Below, in pieces: positions 44,559 to 54,403 of a DNA stretch of 64,000 nucleotides (position 1 is its first letter; every line of letters begins with the position of its first letter). This DNA is from Paenarthrobacter sp. GOM3 (GTDB lineage: Bacteria > Actinomycetota > Actinomycetes > Actinomycetales > Micrococcaceae), in NCBI RefSeq assembly GCF_018215265.2, contig NZ_CP136562.1:2480001-2544000 (forward strand). Reading direction: 5' to 3'. A program made the position numbers and the translations under genes. The notes below the pieces were generated by a model. The model saw only the letters and a program-made list of their open reading frames with translations. It was not told the DNA's origin and did no database searches.

Positions 44559-45285
44559 ACCACAAGTTGGTGCTTGACGGTCGTCTTGTCCAAGGCTTCT
44601 TGAAGTTGCGATATCGGGCCCGTGATTCTGGCGTCATTCACCGCTTAGATTCTTAGCAAGGTGGGCTTTGTGGTCGGAACCTTTGCCAAGTTCGACGCTG
44701 GACCGTAAAACGTGATCCTTGCCTTATGCCCGGGTTCCTGAGTCGCAGATTGCCAGATGAAGCGGCCGACGATGCCGCGCCTGATTGAGTACGCGCCCTA
44801 TAAACGGCGTCGAGACAATGTTTGCCGTGCCACCTGCATGCTGTTTGTTGACGATCTTTAGTCGGGTCAAGCGACGGCAAAAAACCACTCGTCAGCCCCG
44901 TGGAGAGCGCGCACATCACTGCGTTGCCCAACTGAGCGTTGCCTCCATTTGGATCTGCCGGCTTGATTACACGGACCAGGGGTCCTGACTCAACGATCCA
45001 CACTTCAAACATCTCGAATAGACCCCACAGGCAAGTGTCTTACGAATCAAGATCTAATTGTGGAAGTAGTCTGTTCCGATGCAGTCGCAGTGAGCACAGC
45101 TTGCATAGCTAACTGTTCAACGCTATCCGATGAACTTAACCTGGAAGGGACGACTAGTGACACGTACGAGCTCCTGCGTCCGCGAAACCTCTCAAAACGT
45201 CAAGTTTCATTCGACGATTGATACACTCGTCCTTAGAAATCAGATTTGATACCACAACTCGAATAAAACACTAAAAGGGGTTCTT
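44559..45285. other. Intergenic stretch without a convincing gene, upstream of the AIPR gene
   Basis: No frame here looks protein-coding: a 119-codon minus-strand frame (44653-45012) has irregular composition and no family resemblance. G+C falls steadily from the left to the right, reaching clearly AT-rich sequence from about 45180. No tRNA, direct repeat pair or integrase fragment was recognised. The AIPR promoter should lie in the last 100 bases. It may be remnant DNA from the event that brought in the AIPR gene. Confidence 0.5.
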
Positions 45286-47085
45286 TTGGCATACGCAAAT
45301 GATTTAATATTAGTTGGCGACATTTTCGACACTTGGCATGAGGATAATTACCCCGATGAGGGCAAGGGTGAAGCATTTGAAATATTTTGCTCTGAACTCG
45401 TGATGAAACAGTGGGATTTGAGCATTCATGACGTTATTCAGGGGATAATCGGCGGCGGAAATGACGGCGGGCTAGACGCTGTGTACACCTTTCTGGATAA
45501 GGAGCTGGTTGGAATCGACCACCGTGCCTTGGATAGGAAAAATGCACGCAGCTTTGATCAACCAAAAATCACCCTTGTTCTTATCCAAGCAAAACAAAAA
45601 AAGGGCTTTGAGGAAGTTGCCATCGACAAAGTCGTTTCCTCCTGCAGAGCATTTTTAGACTTATCAAAGTCGGCAGATGATCTTGCACAGCATTTCAACG
45701 ATGATGTCGTTGAACAAATTGACATATTTCGTCGTCTATTACGCAATCTTGCCGCTCAAATTCCAAGTGTTAGTATTGAGTTCAAATTTACAACCCTTGG
45801 TTCAACCGACAATATATATGCCCAAATATCGAATAAGGCCAGAATACTCGAATCCGATTTCAACTCGGTAGTATCAGGAGCGACTGGAAAAGTATCACTC
45901 TTGGGTGCGACCGAAATATTGGAATTATATCGTGAGCGGCCAAAAACTGCTTTTGAGTTGAAAGTAGATGAAGCATCAAAGAGCGGAAACGGTCTCGTCG
46001 TCTTGGCATCACTCCGGGACTACTTCAACTTCCTCACAGAATCCGAAGAGCCTACTAGTAGTGACGGAGATGTAGAACCGAAGCTCCTCAGCCGCATTTT
46101 TGAGTGGAATGTTCGGGACTATCAGGGCGAGGTCGCCGTAAATAAGGAGATTCGCGAATCTCTACTAGATCAAGAGAGCGCGCCGTTTTGGTGGAAGAAT
46201 AATGGAGTCACTATCGTCGCGACCAGAGTTAATTTGGTCGATAAAACAGTCTCAGTAGTAGATCCTCAGGTGGTTAATGGCCTGCAGACGTCCAATACTA
46301 TTTTTGAGACCTTGAAAGATCTTGCAAAAGATCATCCTGCGTTCAATCAAATGATCCTGATTCGGATTCTAATGACTGACGATGAAGATCGTAGAGACCA
46401 GGTAATTCGCGCAACGAATCGACAAACAGCCGTCACGGACGCTTCTCTATACGCCACAGAAACGATCCAGAGAGACATCGAGCAGTTCCTTTTAGGAGCT
46501 GACTGGTATTATGATCGACGCAAAAACTTCTATAAAAACGCTGGCAAGAAGGTGAGCCGTATAATCGGCATTCTTTCACTAGCACAATCACTAATGGCTG
46601 CTGGCCTTAACAGGCCAGACGACGCTAGAGCTCGACCGGGAAGTGTAATTAAAAAGGACGAGGTCTATCGCAGCATCTTTGATCCAGGAATTCCTCTCGA
46701 GGTCTATCTCTGGGTCGTTGAAAGCCAAGCTTCTGTGGACAGCGAACTAGCGTCCAAGATTCAGGATAGAGCGACTCGCAACAACCTTCGCTTCCATGCA
46801 CTGACTGCACTAACAACCTTGTTAGCCGGTAGGACAGTCACGTCCCTAAACTCGCTGAAGTCCATCGCGAAACGTGACAACCTACCCACAGACACCAACG
46901 TCAAACTGGCAGTTGAGACCGCTCACACGGCCTTCACGACCTACGTTTCCACCAGCGGCCTCCGGGGAGAAGCCGTTGCGAAAGGTCGGGACTTCATTGC
47001 ATATCTGAACTCAGCTAGCCAGGCTGCAAGTGCCGCCTCGACATCTGCTGCCTCAACGGTTGACGCCGGAATCACCAACGCGTAA
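45286..47085 (+). CDS. AIPR (abortive infection phage resistance) family protein
   Basis: The 599-residue protein carries the AIPR hallmark VVDPQVVNGLQTSNTIFETL (about residues 322-341) followed by VIRATNRQTAV. The N-terminal 110 residues look like a PD-(D/E)XK nuclease: GGNDGGLDAVYTF (Asp near 64), then LVLIQAKQKKG (Gln-x-Lys near 98-101). AIPR proteins were first described in lactococcal abortive-infection systems; mechanism is poorly known. The TTG start has AAGGGG 5-6 bases upstream. Codon use and G+C differ from neighbours (24 G/C in the 60 bases from 45301), with AT-ending codons throughout, a sign of transfer. The C-terminal 40 residues are Ala/Ser-rich and higher in GC. Confidence 0.88.
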   Translation: MAYANDLILVGDIFDTWHEDNYPDEGKGEAFEIFCSELVMKQWDLSIHDVIQGIIGGGNDGGLDAVYTFLDKELVGIDHRALDRKNARSFDQPKITLVLIQAKQKKGFEEVAIDKVVSSCRAFLDLSKSADDLAQHFNDDVVEQIDIFRRLLRNLAAQIPSVSIEFKFTTLGSTDNIYAQISNKARILESDFNSVVSGATGKVSLLGATEILELYRERPKTAFELKVDEASKSGNGLVVLASLRDYFNFLTESEEPTSSDGDVEPKLLSRIFEWNVRDYQGEVAVNKEIRESLLDQESAPFWWKNNGVTIVATRVNLVDKTVSVVDPQVVNGLQTSNTIFETLKDLAKDHPAFNQMILIRILMTDDEDRRDQVIRATNRQTAVTDASLYATETIQRDIEQFLLGADWYYDRRKNFYKNAGKKVSRIIGILSLAQSLMAAGLNRPDDARARPGSVIKKDEVYRSIFDPGIPLEVYLWVVESQASVDSELASKIQDRATRNNLRFHALTALTTLLAGRTVTSLNSLKSIAKRDNLPTDTNVKLAVETAHTAFTTYVSTSGLRGEAVAKGRDFIAYLNSASQAASAASTSAASTVDAGITNA

Positions 47086-47142
47086 GAATCCTGTCCGGCA
47101 AGTCCGAATGGTCACCTTATACCGAAAATAGAAGACCCAATA

Positions 47143-47178
47143 CATTCGGCCCCGCGAACCACAACGCGGGGCTGAATG
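47143..47178. terminator. Bidirectional terminator between AIPR and nrdF
   Basis: A 14-bp stem pairs 47143-47156 with 47165-47178 (one G:T) around an 8-base loop, between the two converging genes. Confidence 0.8.
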
Positions 47179-47224
47179 CATTAGTTCGGCCGGGGAGAGA
47201 TAAACATGGATTCTCTGCCTGTGT

Positions 47225-48424
<1,200 letters not shown>

Positions 48425-48523
48425 CTACTTCGATTCTTTGACCGTAGTTGACGGATGCGACTTGCCGTACTTCGGCGTCACATAGCGACCGGTCTTGGCG
48501 CTGCGGTATGAACCCTTTGCCAT
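48425..48523 (-). CDS. Small basic protein, 32 residues, conserved in actinobacteria
   Basis: The product starts MAKGSYRSAKTGRYVTPKYG and ends with KSHPSTTVKESK. The ATG lies 8 bases after a very strong GGAGGAGG ribosome-binding site, and the stop is TAG. This type of tiny basic protein (sometimes loosely labelled a transporter, which cannot be right for its size) recurs in actinobacterial genomes, to my knowledge without a known function. Its Tyr/Lys/Thr-rich composition resembles a small ribosome- or nucleic-acid-associated protein, but this is only an impression. It is followed by a strong terminator and preceded by an even smaller gene. Confidence 0.8.
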   Translation of the reverse strand: MAKGSYRSAKTGRYVTPKYGKSHPSTTVKESK

Positions 48524-48571
48524 TTCTTTACCTCCTCCCTGTCGAGCCGCGGTTTGCACACTTGCCCCCCC

Positions 48572-48631
48572 CTAGAGCGGGCGGACCGTGATGCGGATGG
48601 TACGGCGAACAGTAGTACGTACTCGCGCCAT
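48572..48631 (-). CDS. Putative 19-residue arginine-rich peptide
   Basis: The frame encodes MARVRTTVRRTIRITVRPL, with 6 Arg and no acidic residue. It starts 8 bases after AAGGAGG, a near-perfect Shine-Dalgarno, and ends in TAG. An in-frame ATG two codons earlier is too close to that site. It lies 48 bases upstream of the 32-residue gene on the same strand, so the two may share a transcript. Alternating beta-branched and Arg residues suggest an amphipathic strand. I know no family for it; it is too short for standard annotation. Confidence 0.55.
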   Translation of the reverse strand: MARVRTTVRRTIRITVRPL

Positions 48632-48748
48632 TGCCATCACCTCCTTAGGCGGTATGCCCGGACGGAGGGTCGTCGACAGACGACCTGCAACTCCTGTAGA
48701 CTCGACAGTCCAAGTTGCTATTGGAACAGTCTCGAATCCGGGACTTCC

Positions 48749-48778
48749 TGAGGGGCTGTGTTCTAGCACAGCCCCTCA
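48749..48778. terminator. Perfect hairpin downstream of nrdE
   Basis: TGAGGGGCTGTG (48749-48760) pairs exactly with CACAGCCCCTCA (48767-48778). It lies 60 bases past the nrdE stop. The T-rich tail (AATCTTTT) is on the plus-strand side, so it is better as a plus-strand terminator by sequence, although the genes run minus. Confidence 0.65.
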
Positions 48779-48837
48779 AATCTTTTAAGCCTTCTATCCG
48801 ACGGCAACAGCCCTCCGCCGATTAGTTGAAATGTCAA

Positions 48838-51021
48838 CTACAGCATGCAGCTAACGCAGTTTTCCACCTCGGTCCCTTCCAGCGCGAGCTGGCGGAGACG
48901 GATGTAGTAGAGGGTCTTGATGCCCTTGCGCCATGCGTAGATCTGCGCCTTGTTGATGTCACGCGTGGTGGCGGTGTCCTTGAAGAACAGCGTCAGGGAC
49001 AGGCCCTGGTCCACGTGCTGCGTGGCAGCGGCGTAGGTGTCGATGATCTTCTCGTAGCCGATTTCGTAGGCATCCTGGTAGTACTCCAGGTTGTCGTTGG
49101 TCAGGTACGGAGCCGGGTAGTAGACGCGGCCGATCTTGCCTTCCTTGCGGATTTCGATCTTGGCGGCCACCGGGTGGATCGACGAGGTGGAGTTGTTGAT
49201 GTAGCTGATGGAACCGGTAGGCGGTACGGCCTGGAGGTTCTGGTTGTAAATACCGTGCTCCATAACGGAAGCCTTCAGCTCGCGCCAATCATCCTGGGTG
49301 GGGATGTGGTGGCCGGCGAAGAGCTCGCGAACGCGCTCGGTCTCCGGAGTCCACTCCTGCTCGGTGTACTTGTCGAAGAACTCGCCGCTGGCGTACGTGG
49401 ACTTCTCGAAGCCGCCGAACTTCTGGCCGGTCTCGATGGAGAGTCGGTTTGAGGCGCGCAGAGCGTGGAACAGCACCGTGTAGAAGTAGATGTTGGTGAA
49501 GTCCAGGCCCTCTTCGGAACCGTAGTGGACGTGCTCACGGGCAAGGTACCCGTGCAGGTTCATCTGGCCAAGGCCAATCGCGTGGCTCTGGGCGTTGCCC
49601 TGGGCGATCGACGGCACCGAGTTGATGTAGGACATATCGGATACGGCGCTGAGGGCACGAATGGACGTCTCGATGGAGAGCCCGAAGTCCGGCGAGTCCA
49701 TGGTCTTGGCGATGTTCATGGAGCCGAGGTTGCAGGAAATGTCCTTGCCCACGGTCTCGTAGCTGAGGTCTTCGGCGTAGATCGACGGCGAGGAAACCTG
49801 CAGGATCTCCGAGCAGAGGTTGCTCATGGTGATCTTGCCGTCGATCGGGTTGGCCCGGTTTACGGTGTCCTCGAACATGATGTACGGGTAGCCGGACTCG
49901 AACTGGATCTCCGCGAGGGTCTGGAAGAACTCGCGGGCGCTGATCTTGGTCTTCTTGATCCGGGAATCATCGACCATCTCGTAGTACTTCTCGGTCACCG
50001 AAATGTCGGAGAACGGAACGCCGTAGACCTTCTCGACGTCATACGGCGAGAACAGGTACATGTCCTCGTTCTTCTTGGCGAGCTCGAACGTGATGTCCGG
50101 AACCACAACGCCCAAGGAGAGCGTCTTGATACGGATCTTCTCGTCGGCGTTCTCGCGCTTGGTGTCCAGGAAGCGGTGGATGTCCGGGTGGTGGGCATGC
50201 AGGTAAACGGCACCTGCACCCTGGCGGGCACCGAGCTGGTTGGCGTAGGAGAAGCTGTCTTCGAGGAGCTTCATCACGGGGATGACGCCGGAGGACTGGT
50301 TCTCGATCTGCTTGATCGGGGCGCCGTGCTCGCGGATGTTTGTGAGCGAAAGGGCTACACCGCCGCCACGCTTGGAGAGCTGCAGTGCGGAGTTGATGGC
50401 CCGGGCGATCGACTCCATGTTGTCTTCGATGCGGAGCAGGAAGCAGGAGACAAGCTCGCCGCGCTGGGCCTTGCCGGCGTTGAGGAACGTGGGGGTGGCC
50501 GGCTGGAAACGGCCGTCGATGATTTCGTCGACGAGGCGGTTGGCCAGGTCTTCGTTGCCACGGGCAAGGTGCAGGGCAACCATGCAGACGCGGTCTTCGT
50601 AGCGCTCAAGGAAACGCTTGCCGTCGAAGGTCTTCAGCGTGTAGGACGTGTAGAACTTGAAGGCGCCAAGGAAGGTTTCAAAACGGAACTTCTTCTTGTA
50701 TGCGCGGTTGAAGAGGTCGCGGATGAAGTTCATGGTGTACTGGTCGAGCGTTTCGCGCTCGTAGTACTGGTTCTTCACCAGGTAGTCGAGCTTCTCTTCC
50801 AGGTCATGGAAGAACACGGTGTTGTTGTTCACATGCTGTAGGAAGTACTGGTGCGCAGCTTCACGGTCCGCTTCGAACTGGATCTCACCGTTGGGGCCGT
50901 ACAGGTTCAGCATGGCGTTGAGCTCGTGATAGCCCAGGCCCTTGTAGGCCTCAGGCAGCGGCTTCTTGGCCGTGTCCACAGCGCCCCCGGTTACTTCTGT
51001 TTCTGCGACAGTTGTGTCCAA
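48838..51021 (-). CDS. nrdE: Class Ib ribonucleotide reductase alpha subunit
   Basis: NrdE reduces ribonucleoside diphosphates using the radical supplied by NrdF and electrons from NrdH. The 727 residues include the catalytic region [29 protein letters not shown] (radical-site and redox cysteines), [18 protein letters not shown], and the C-terminal shuttle Cys722-Val-Ser-Cys725-Met-Leu. The N-terminus lacks an ATP-cone, as expected for class Ib. The TTG at 51021 overlaps nrdI by 31 bases; a GTG at 50979 with GGGGGC upstream is an equally good start. Third gene of nrdHIE. Confidence 0.97.
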   Translation of the reverse strand: MDTTVAETEVTGGAVDTAKKPLPEAYKGLGYHELNAMLNLYGPNGEIQFEADREAAHQYFLQHVNNNTVFFHDLEEKLDYLVKNQYYERETLDQYTMNFIRDLFNRAYKKKFRFETFLGAFKFYTSYTLKTFDGKRFLERYEDRVCMVALHLARGNEDLANRLVDEIIDGRFQPATPTFLNAGKAQRGELVSCFLLRIEDNMESIARAINSALQLSKRGGGVALSLTNIREHGAPIKQIENQSSGVIPVMKLLEDSFSYANQLGARQGAGAVYLHAHHPDIHRFLDTKRENADEKIRIKTLSLGVVVPDITFELAKKNEDMYLFSPYDVEKVYGVPFSDISVTEKYYEMVDDSRIKKTKISAREFFQTLAEIQFESGYPYIMFEDTVNRANPIDGKITMSNLCSEILQVSSPSIYAEDLSYETVGKDISCNLGSMNIAKTMDSPDFGLSIETSIRALSAVSDMSYINSVPSIAQGNAQSHAIGLGQMNLHGYLAREHVHYGSEEGLDFTNIYFYTVLFHALRASNRLSIETGQKFGGFEKSTYASGEFFDKYTEQEWTPETERVRELFAGHHIPTQDDWRELKASVMEHGIYNQNLQAVPPTGSISYINNSTSSIHPVAAKIEIRKEGKIGRVYYPAPYLTNDNLEYYQDAYEIGYEKIIDTYAAATQHVDQGLSLTLFFKDTATTRDINKAQIYAWRKGIKTLYYIRLRQLALEGTEVENCVSCML

Positions 51022-51461
51022 AACTTTTCCAGCCCTTCGTTGACCCGTTGGACGTCTTCTGGCGTCCCCATGAGTTCAAATTTGTAAAGATGCGGCACCT
51101 TGCACTTGACGGAGATGATGTCTCCCGCCGCGCAATAGTTGTCCGCGAAGTTTGTGTTCCCCGCTCCGATAACACCGCGGATCAGTTCCCTGTTCCCGGG
51201 ATTGTTCAGAAATCTGATGACCTGCTTCGGCACGGAACCTTCGCCGTTCGTACCACCATAGGTAGGCAGTACAAGGACGAAGGGTTCAAGGGCGTGAAGC
51301 GGAGCGTCCTGGGCATAGAGCGGGATGCGCGCTGCATCCCTGCCCAGTTTCTGGACGAATCGTTTGGTGTTCTCGGATGTCGAGGAAAAATAGATGAGGT
51401 GACTCCTCGTGGTCACAGCTTCCGTCGCATCGCGCACGGTGGCCGCTGCCAGCGGTGCCAT
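50991..51461 (-). CDS. nrdI: Flavodoxin-like NrdI
   Basis: NrdI is the flavoprotein that helps assemble the Mn-tyrosyl radical cofactor of NrdF. The 156-residue protein has [19 protein letters not shown] (FMN phosphate loop), [22 protein letters not shown], and [20 protein letters not shown] start it at the ATG at 51461, 6 bases after GAGGTGA; a GTG three codons earlier is possible. It lies between nrdH and nrdE and overlaps the likely nrdE start. Confidence 0.95.
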   Translation of the reverse strand: MAPLAAATVRDATEAVTTRSHLIYFSSTSENTKRFVQKLGRDAARIPLYAQDAPLHALEPFVLVLPTYGGTNGEGSVPKQVIRFLNNPGNRELIRGVIGAGNTNFADNYCAAGDIISVKCKVPHLYKFELMGTPEDVQRVNEGLEKFWTQLSQKQK

Positions 51462-51511
51462 GGGAGTCACCTCAACTACATAGGAATTCTTGGTGTGTGT
51501 GGTGGCGAAAG

Positions 51512-51754
51512 TCAGGCCACGGAGGAAACGGCCTGGGCCAGTTCCTCGATCTTGTCCGGGCGGAATCCAGACCAGTGGTCCTGCTCGGTCACGACGACGG
51601 GAGCCTGCATGTAACCCAGTGCCTTGAGGCGCTCAAGGGCCTCGGCATCCTGGGAGATGTCGACACTCTGGTAGGCAATGCCCTTCTTGTCGAGTGCCCG
51701 GTAGGTTGCGTTGCACTGAACACAGGCCGGCTTCGTGTAAACCGTTACGGTCAT
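51512..51754 (-). CDS. nrdH: Glutaredoxin-like NrdH redoxin
   Basis: NrdH supplies electrons to NrdE. The 80-residue protein has the redox motif [14 protein letters not shown] and the NrdH-specific end [13 protein letters not shown], which separates it from glutaredoxins. The ATG at 51754 follows AGGGATC. It is the first gene of nrdH-nrdI-nrdE and lies about 155 bases downstream of NrdR-like boxes. Confidence 0.96.
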   Translation of the reverse strand: MTVTVYTKPACVQCNATYRALDKKGIAYQSVDISQDAEALERLKALGYMQAPVVVTEQDHWSGFRPDKIEELAQAVSSVA

Positions 51755-51909
51755 GATCCCTGTCCCCTAAGTTGAAGTCTGATTCTCTTCGTATCTGGCG
51801 GGCTCAACCGGAACTGATTACTGAATCCGATACCGGCCCGCGGGCTGCCGTGACAGCCAACACGCTCTGATTTTGTCTTGTGCTGGTTTCCCGCTCAATC
51901 CGTAAATCG

Positions 51910-51925
51910 ATACTACATGTAGTGC
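51910..51925 (-). promoter_or_regulatory. NrdR-like box 1 in the nrdHIE promoter
   Basis: ATACTACATGTAGTGC contains the palindrome ACTACATGTAGT and fits the NrdR pattern (ACACTA-AT-TAGTGT type). On the minus strand TTGCAC, 17 bases and TACGGA overlap it as -35 and -10, so binding would block the promoter. Confidence 0.6.
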
Positions 51926-51942
51926 AACCGCCGAACTGGAAC

Positions 51943-51956
51943 CCCAAGATGATGTA
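51943..51956 (-). promoter_or_regulatory. NrdR-like box 2 (weaker)
   Basis: CCCAAGATGATGTA resembles the NrdR half pattern CACAAGATG. Its centre lies 32 bases from that of box 1, three helical turns, which is the spacing of known paired NrdR boxes. Confidence 0.4.
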
Positions 51957-52113
51957 TTACAAGTATGTCATTCAATCCACCGCTCGTCCACAGGGCAAGG
52001 GCTTCAAAATGTCCGTGATTCCGCCAAACTGAGAGATGTCATCCACACCCTGTGGACTACTTAGCCACATTTAATCTTCAGCGTGTCGCGTGAATCCGGC
52101 GTGTCGTGACACT

Positions 52114-52144
52114 TTGAAAATGTGGCGTGGCGAACAGCTAAAAT
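52114..52144 (+). promoter_or_regulatory. Promoter of the LysR gene, leaderless type
   Basis: TTGAAA (52114-52119), 19 bases, TAAAAT (52139-52144), then 6 bases and the ATG at 52151. No Shine-Dalgarno is present. The other part of the 51755-52150 gap holds the nrd promoter. Confidence 0.65.
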
Positions 52145-52150
52145 CGGCTG

Positions 52151-53116
52151 ATGGTCAACCTCCTCCACCTCCGCACACTCATGGAGGTGACCCGCCTCGG
52201 CTCGTTCGCTGCCGCCGCTGCACAGCTTGGCTACACAGCCTCTGCGGTCTCGCAACAGATGGCGGCGCTGGAACGTGACACCGGCGTCGAACTCTTCCAG
52301 CGGTCGGCGCGCAGTGTGGTCCCCACCGAAGCGGCGCTGACCATGACACGGCACGCTTCCAAGGTCCTCACGGATGTTGAGGCGCTGATGGCCGCTGCGT
52401 CCAGGACCAACGACTCCCCCGCGCAGGAACTCAGGTTGGGCATCTTTCCCAGCCTGGCCACCTACGTCCTGCCGGACATCCTGCGGAACGACCGCTGGAA
52501 CGGTTTGGGCATTGAGTTGAAGGTCTCAGTGGCAGAGCCGGCACAAACCATCCAAGGGCTGCGCAGCGGCGGCGAACTGGACGTGGCGCTGGTCTACCAG
52601 GTGGGACAGTCCGGGCTGGCGTGGCCCCACTCGCTTGAACGGCAGTGGATCGGCGACGACGACTTCCGTGTTGTCCTGCCCGCGTCGTGGAAGATCCGCG
52701 AAGATGCCGAAATCGAGGCAGCCCACCTTTCCGACATGCCGTGGATTGTGCACCACCCTGGCACCAGCGATGCCCTGGTCATTGAGCGCCTGTTCGCCAG
52801 CTGTAACCTACACCCTCGTGTCGTGGCCTACAGTGACGACTTCCATGCCAGCCTCGAGATGACCGCAGCCGGCCTTGGTGCTTCGCTGGTACCGGAACTG
52901 GCCCTGCGGAACCGGCCGCCCGGCGTCGTGGTCCTTGACGTCCCGGACATCAGGCTGGCCCGTAATGTGTTCGCCCTGCTCATCAACGAAAAGCGCACGG
53001 CACAGGTCCAGCTGTTCACCCAATTGCTGGCCGACACGCTCAGGGACTCCTCCGGAAAAAGCGGCCTCCACCCCCTGAAAACCGCGCCGGTCAAGGGCTC
53101 CCAGCGGCGCAGGTGA
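52151..53116 (+). CDS. LysR family transcriptional regulator
   Basis: The 321-residue protein has the LysR helix-turn-helix (LRTLMEVTRLGSFAAAAAQL then GYTASAVSQQMAALERDTGV) and a periplasmic-binding-protein-like effector domain (LRLGIFPSLATYVLPDIL onward). It is divergent from nrdHIE but 400 bases away, and no LysR-type T-N11-A site specific to a neighbour is evident. The target is unknown; a link to nrd cannot be excluded. Start supported by TAAAAT 6 bases before ATG. Confidence 0.9.
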   Translation: MVNLLHLRTLMEVTRLGSFAAAAAQLGYTASAVSQQMAALERDTGVELFQRSARSVVPTEAALTMTRHASKVLTDVEALMAAASRTNDSPAQELRLGIFPSLATYVLPDILRNDRWNGLGIELKVSVAEPAQTIQGLRSGGELDVALVYQVGQSGLAWPHSLERQWIGDDDFRVVLPASWKIREDAEIEAAHLSDMPWIVHHPGTSDALVIERLFASCNLHPRVVAYSDDFHASLEMTAAGLGASLVPELALRNRPPGVVVLDVPDIRLARNVFALLINEKRTAQVQLFTQLLADTLRDSSGKSGLHPLKTAPVKGSQRRR

Positions 53117-53154
53117 AATATTCGCAATTGCTGGAACCCGCCGGTGGTTGGGGT

Positions 53155-53160
53155 TAGATT
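53155..53160 (+). promoter_or_regulatory. -10 element (TAGATT) of the DUF2004-like gene
   Basis: TAGATT, 6 bases, then ATG at 53167; leaderless arrangement. Confidence 0.55.
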
Positions 53161-53166
53161 GATCAC

Positions 53167-53670
53167 ATGGGCAAGCTAGCGAGCAAACATTTTGGGGAAG
53201 TCGAGCTCAACCACGGCAGTGAACATTGCTTCGTTGCCAAACATGAACTCGGCGGCAATCCGCTTGAACTTGACCTCAATGTCACTGCGCACGACCACTT
53301 CGACGAAGCTGCCATGCGCAAAGTGGACTACCGCCTGCGCTTCCTGCCCGAGCTGGTGGACCAGGTCAGGGAGATGATCGCTGACGAACTCGACCAGGAC
53401 GGCACCAACCCCCAACAGTTCCTGCATTTCCACAGCTCACAACTCAAAGAAGAGCAGCTGGAGTCCGTTTTCGGTGTCCGGGACAAGGGCCAGCTCACCA
53501 ACGATGTCTTCCTCAACGCCCTCAAGCTGGGCCATGTGGCCATCTACCCGGGCCAACCGGAGCGCTACTTTGTCCTGGACTTCACCCTCGGCTCGCACTT
53601 CACCGACGAGCTCCTGGTGGTCGCCGCCGACGAGGACGGCGTAGTGGACGACGAAATCCTGTGGGAGTAG
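53167..53670 (+). CDS. DUF2004-like protein, 167 residues
   Basis: Acidic cytoplasmic protein resembling the DUF2004 family by its C-terminal pattern YFVLDFTLGSHFTDELLVVAAD. The middle part is helical (LPELVDQVREMIADELD). There are no signal peptide, membrane segment or catalytic motif that I can identify. It follows the LysR gene by 50 bases but has its own leaderless-type -10. It converges on the TPR gene of the Bat-type operon. Confidence 0.6.
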   Translation: MGKLASKHFGEVELNHGSEHCFVAKHELGGNPLELDLNVTAHDHFDEAAMRKVDYRLRFLPELVDQVREMIADELDQDGTNPQQFLHFHSSQLKEEQLESVFGVRDKGQLTNDVFLNALKLGHVAIYPGQPERYFVLDFTLGSHFTDELLVVAADEDGVVDDEILWE

Positions 53671-53698
53671 CGCTCCATTAAACGCCGACGGCGGCCGG

Positions 53699-54403
53699 TC
53701 ACCATGGCCTGTCAACTCCCAGTCCATTGTCGGGACCCCGCAGGTATTCGTCGCGTTGCTGGCCTTCGGACCGCTCCCTTTGTGCCTGTTGCGCGCTGTC
53801 CCCAAGATCCTTCAGTTTCCCGGACTGAGGGTCGGCTGCCTTGTCCGGGGTGGTCGGCGCGTTGCCGCCCTGCCCGGCCGCGTCCGGGATCTTGCCGGCG
53901 AGCCGTGCCGCAGCCGAGTCCAATGTTGAGCCTTCCCCGTCCGCATTGGCTGGGCCCGCTTCCCGGCATTTCAGCGGAGCAGCGTCCGCAACGTCCAACG
54001 CCTCCTTGAACAGCTGGGCTGCGGCGGCCCGGTCCGCTGCGGTGTCGCCCAACTTCTCGATACTCAGGACCAGATTGACTCGGACCTTACATTCATCGTC
54101 ACCGGCCCCCACCTGCAAGGCGGCCTCGAAATCGCTGCGGGCGGCCGCGAACTCCCCCGCCAGCACATGGGCGTCACCGGAAGCGAAGGGCGCCTTATAC
54201 GGCTCCACCACGTTGGCCACACCAAGCCACGATGCTGCCCACGCCACTTCGTCGTGTTGTCCGTTGCGGAAGGAGTCCCCCGCAACATTGCCCAACAGGC
54301 CAACGCTGAGGAGTTTCGCGGCAACCGCGAGGACCAGGAGGGCTGGAAGAGCGGACCACAGCAGCAGCCGCAGGGGCCGGCGTCGTGCTGTTCGGTGGTT
54401 CAC
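53699..54403 (-). CDS. Membrane-anchored TPR-like protein, last gene of the Bat-type operon
   Basis: The 234-residue product has a basic N-terminus, one membrane segment (LLLWSALPALLVLAVAAKLL), a helical repeat region resembling TPR units (GEFAAARSDFEAALQVG; AAQLFKEALDVADAAP), and a hydrophilic Gly/Gln/Asp-rich tail. TPR proteins follow VWA proteins in Bat operons of many bacteria, where they are thought to assemble membrane complexes. Its ATG overlaps the stop of the preceding VWA gene by 4 bases. Confidence 0.75.
   Translation of the reverse strand: MNHRTARRRPLRLLLWSALPALLVLAVAAKLLSVGLLGNVAGDSFRNGQHDEVAWAASWLGVANVVEPYKAPFASGDAHVLAGEFAAARSDFEAALQVGAGDDECKVRVNLVLSIEKLGDTAADRAAAAQLFKEALDVADAAPLKCREAGPANADGEGSTLDSAAARLAGKIPDAAGQGGNAPTTPDKAADPQSGKLKDLGDSAQQAQRERSEGQQRDEYLRGPDNGLGVDRPW

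Noticed and set aside
44653-45012. 119-codon minus-strand frame in the gap upstream of the AIPR gene
   Set aside because: Irregular residue composition, no ribosome-binding site, no recognisable domain and no codon-position bias of the kind seen in neighbouring genes.
44559-45285. Possible tRNA or attachment site at the border of the low-GC segment
   Set aside because: No cloverleaf, no T-loop (GTTCRANYC) sequence in proper context and no direct repeat pair with the other border were found by eye.
51987-52056. Inverted repeat TCCACAGGG ... CCCTGTGGA between nrdH and the LysR gene, considered as a regulator site
   Set aside because: The arms are 52 bases apart, with no promoter element between them and no match to a known operator; it may be chance.
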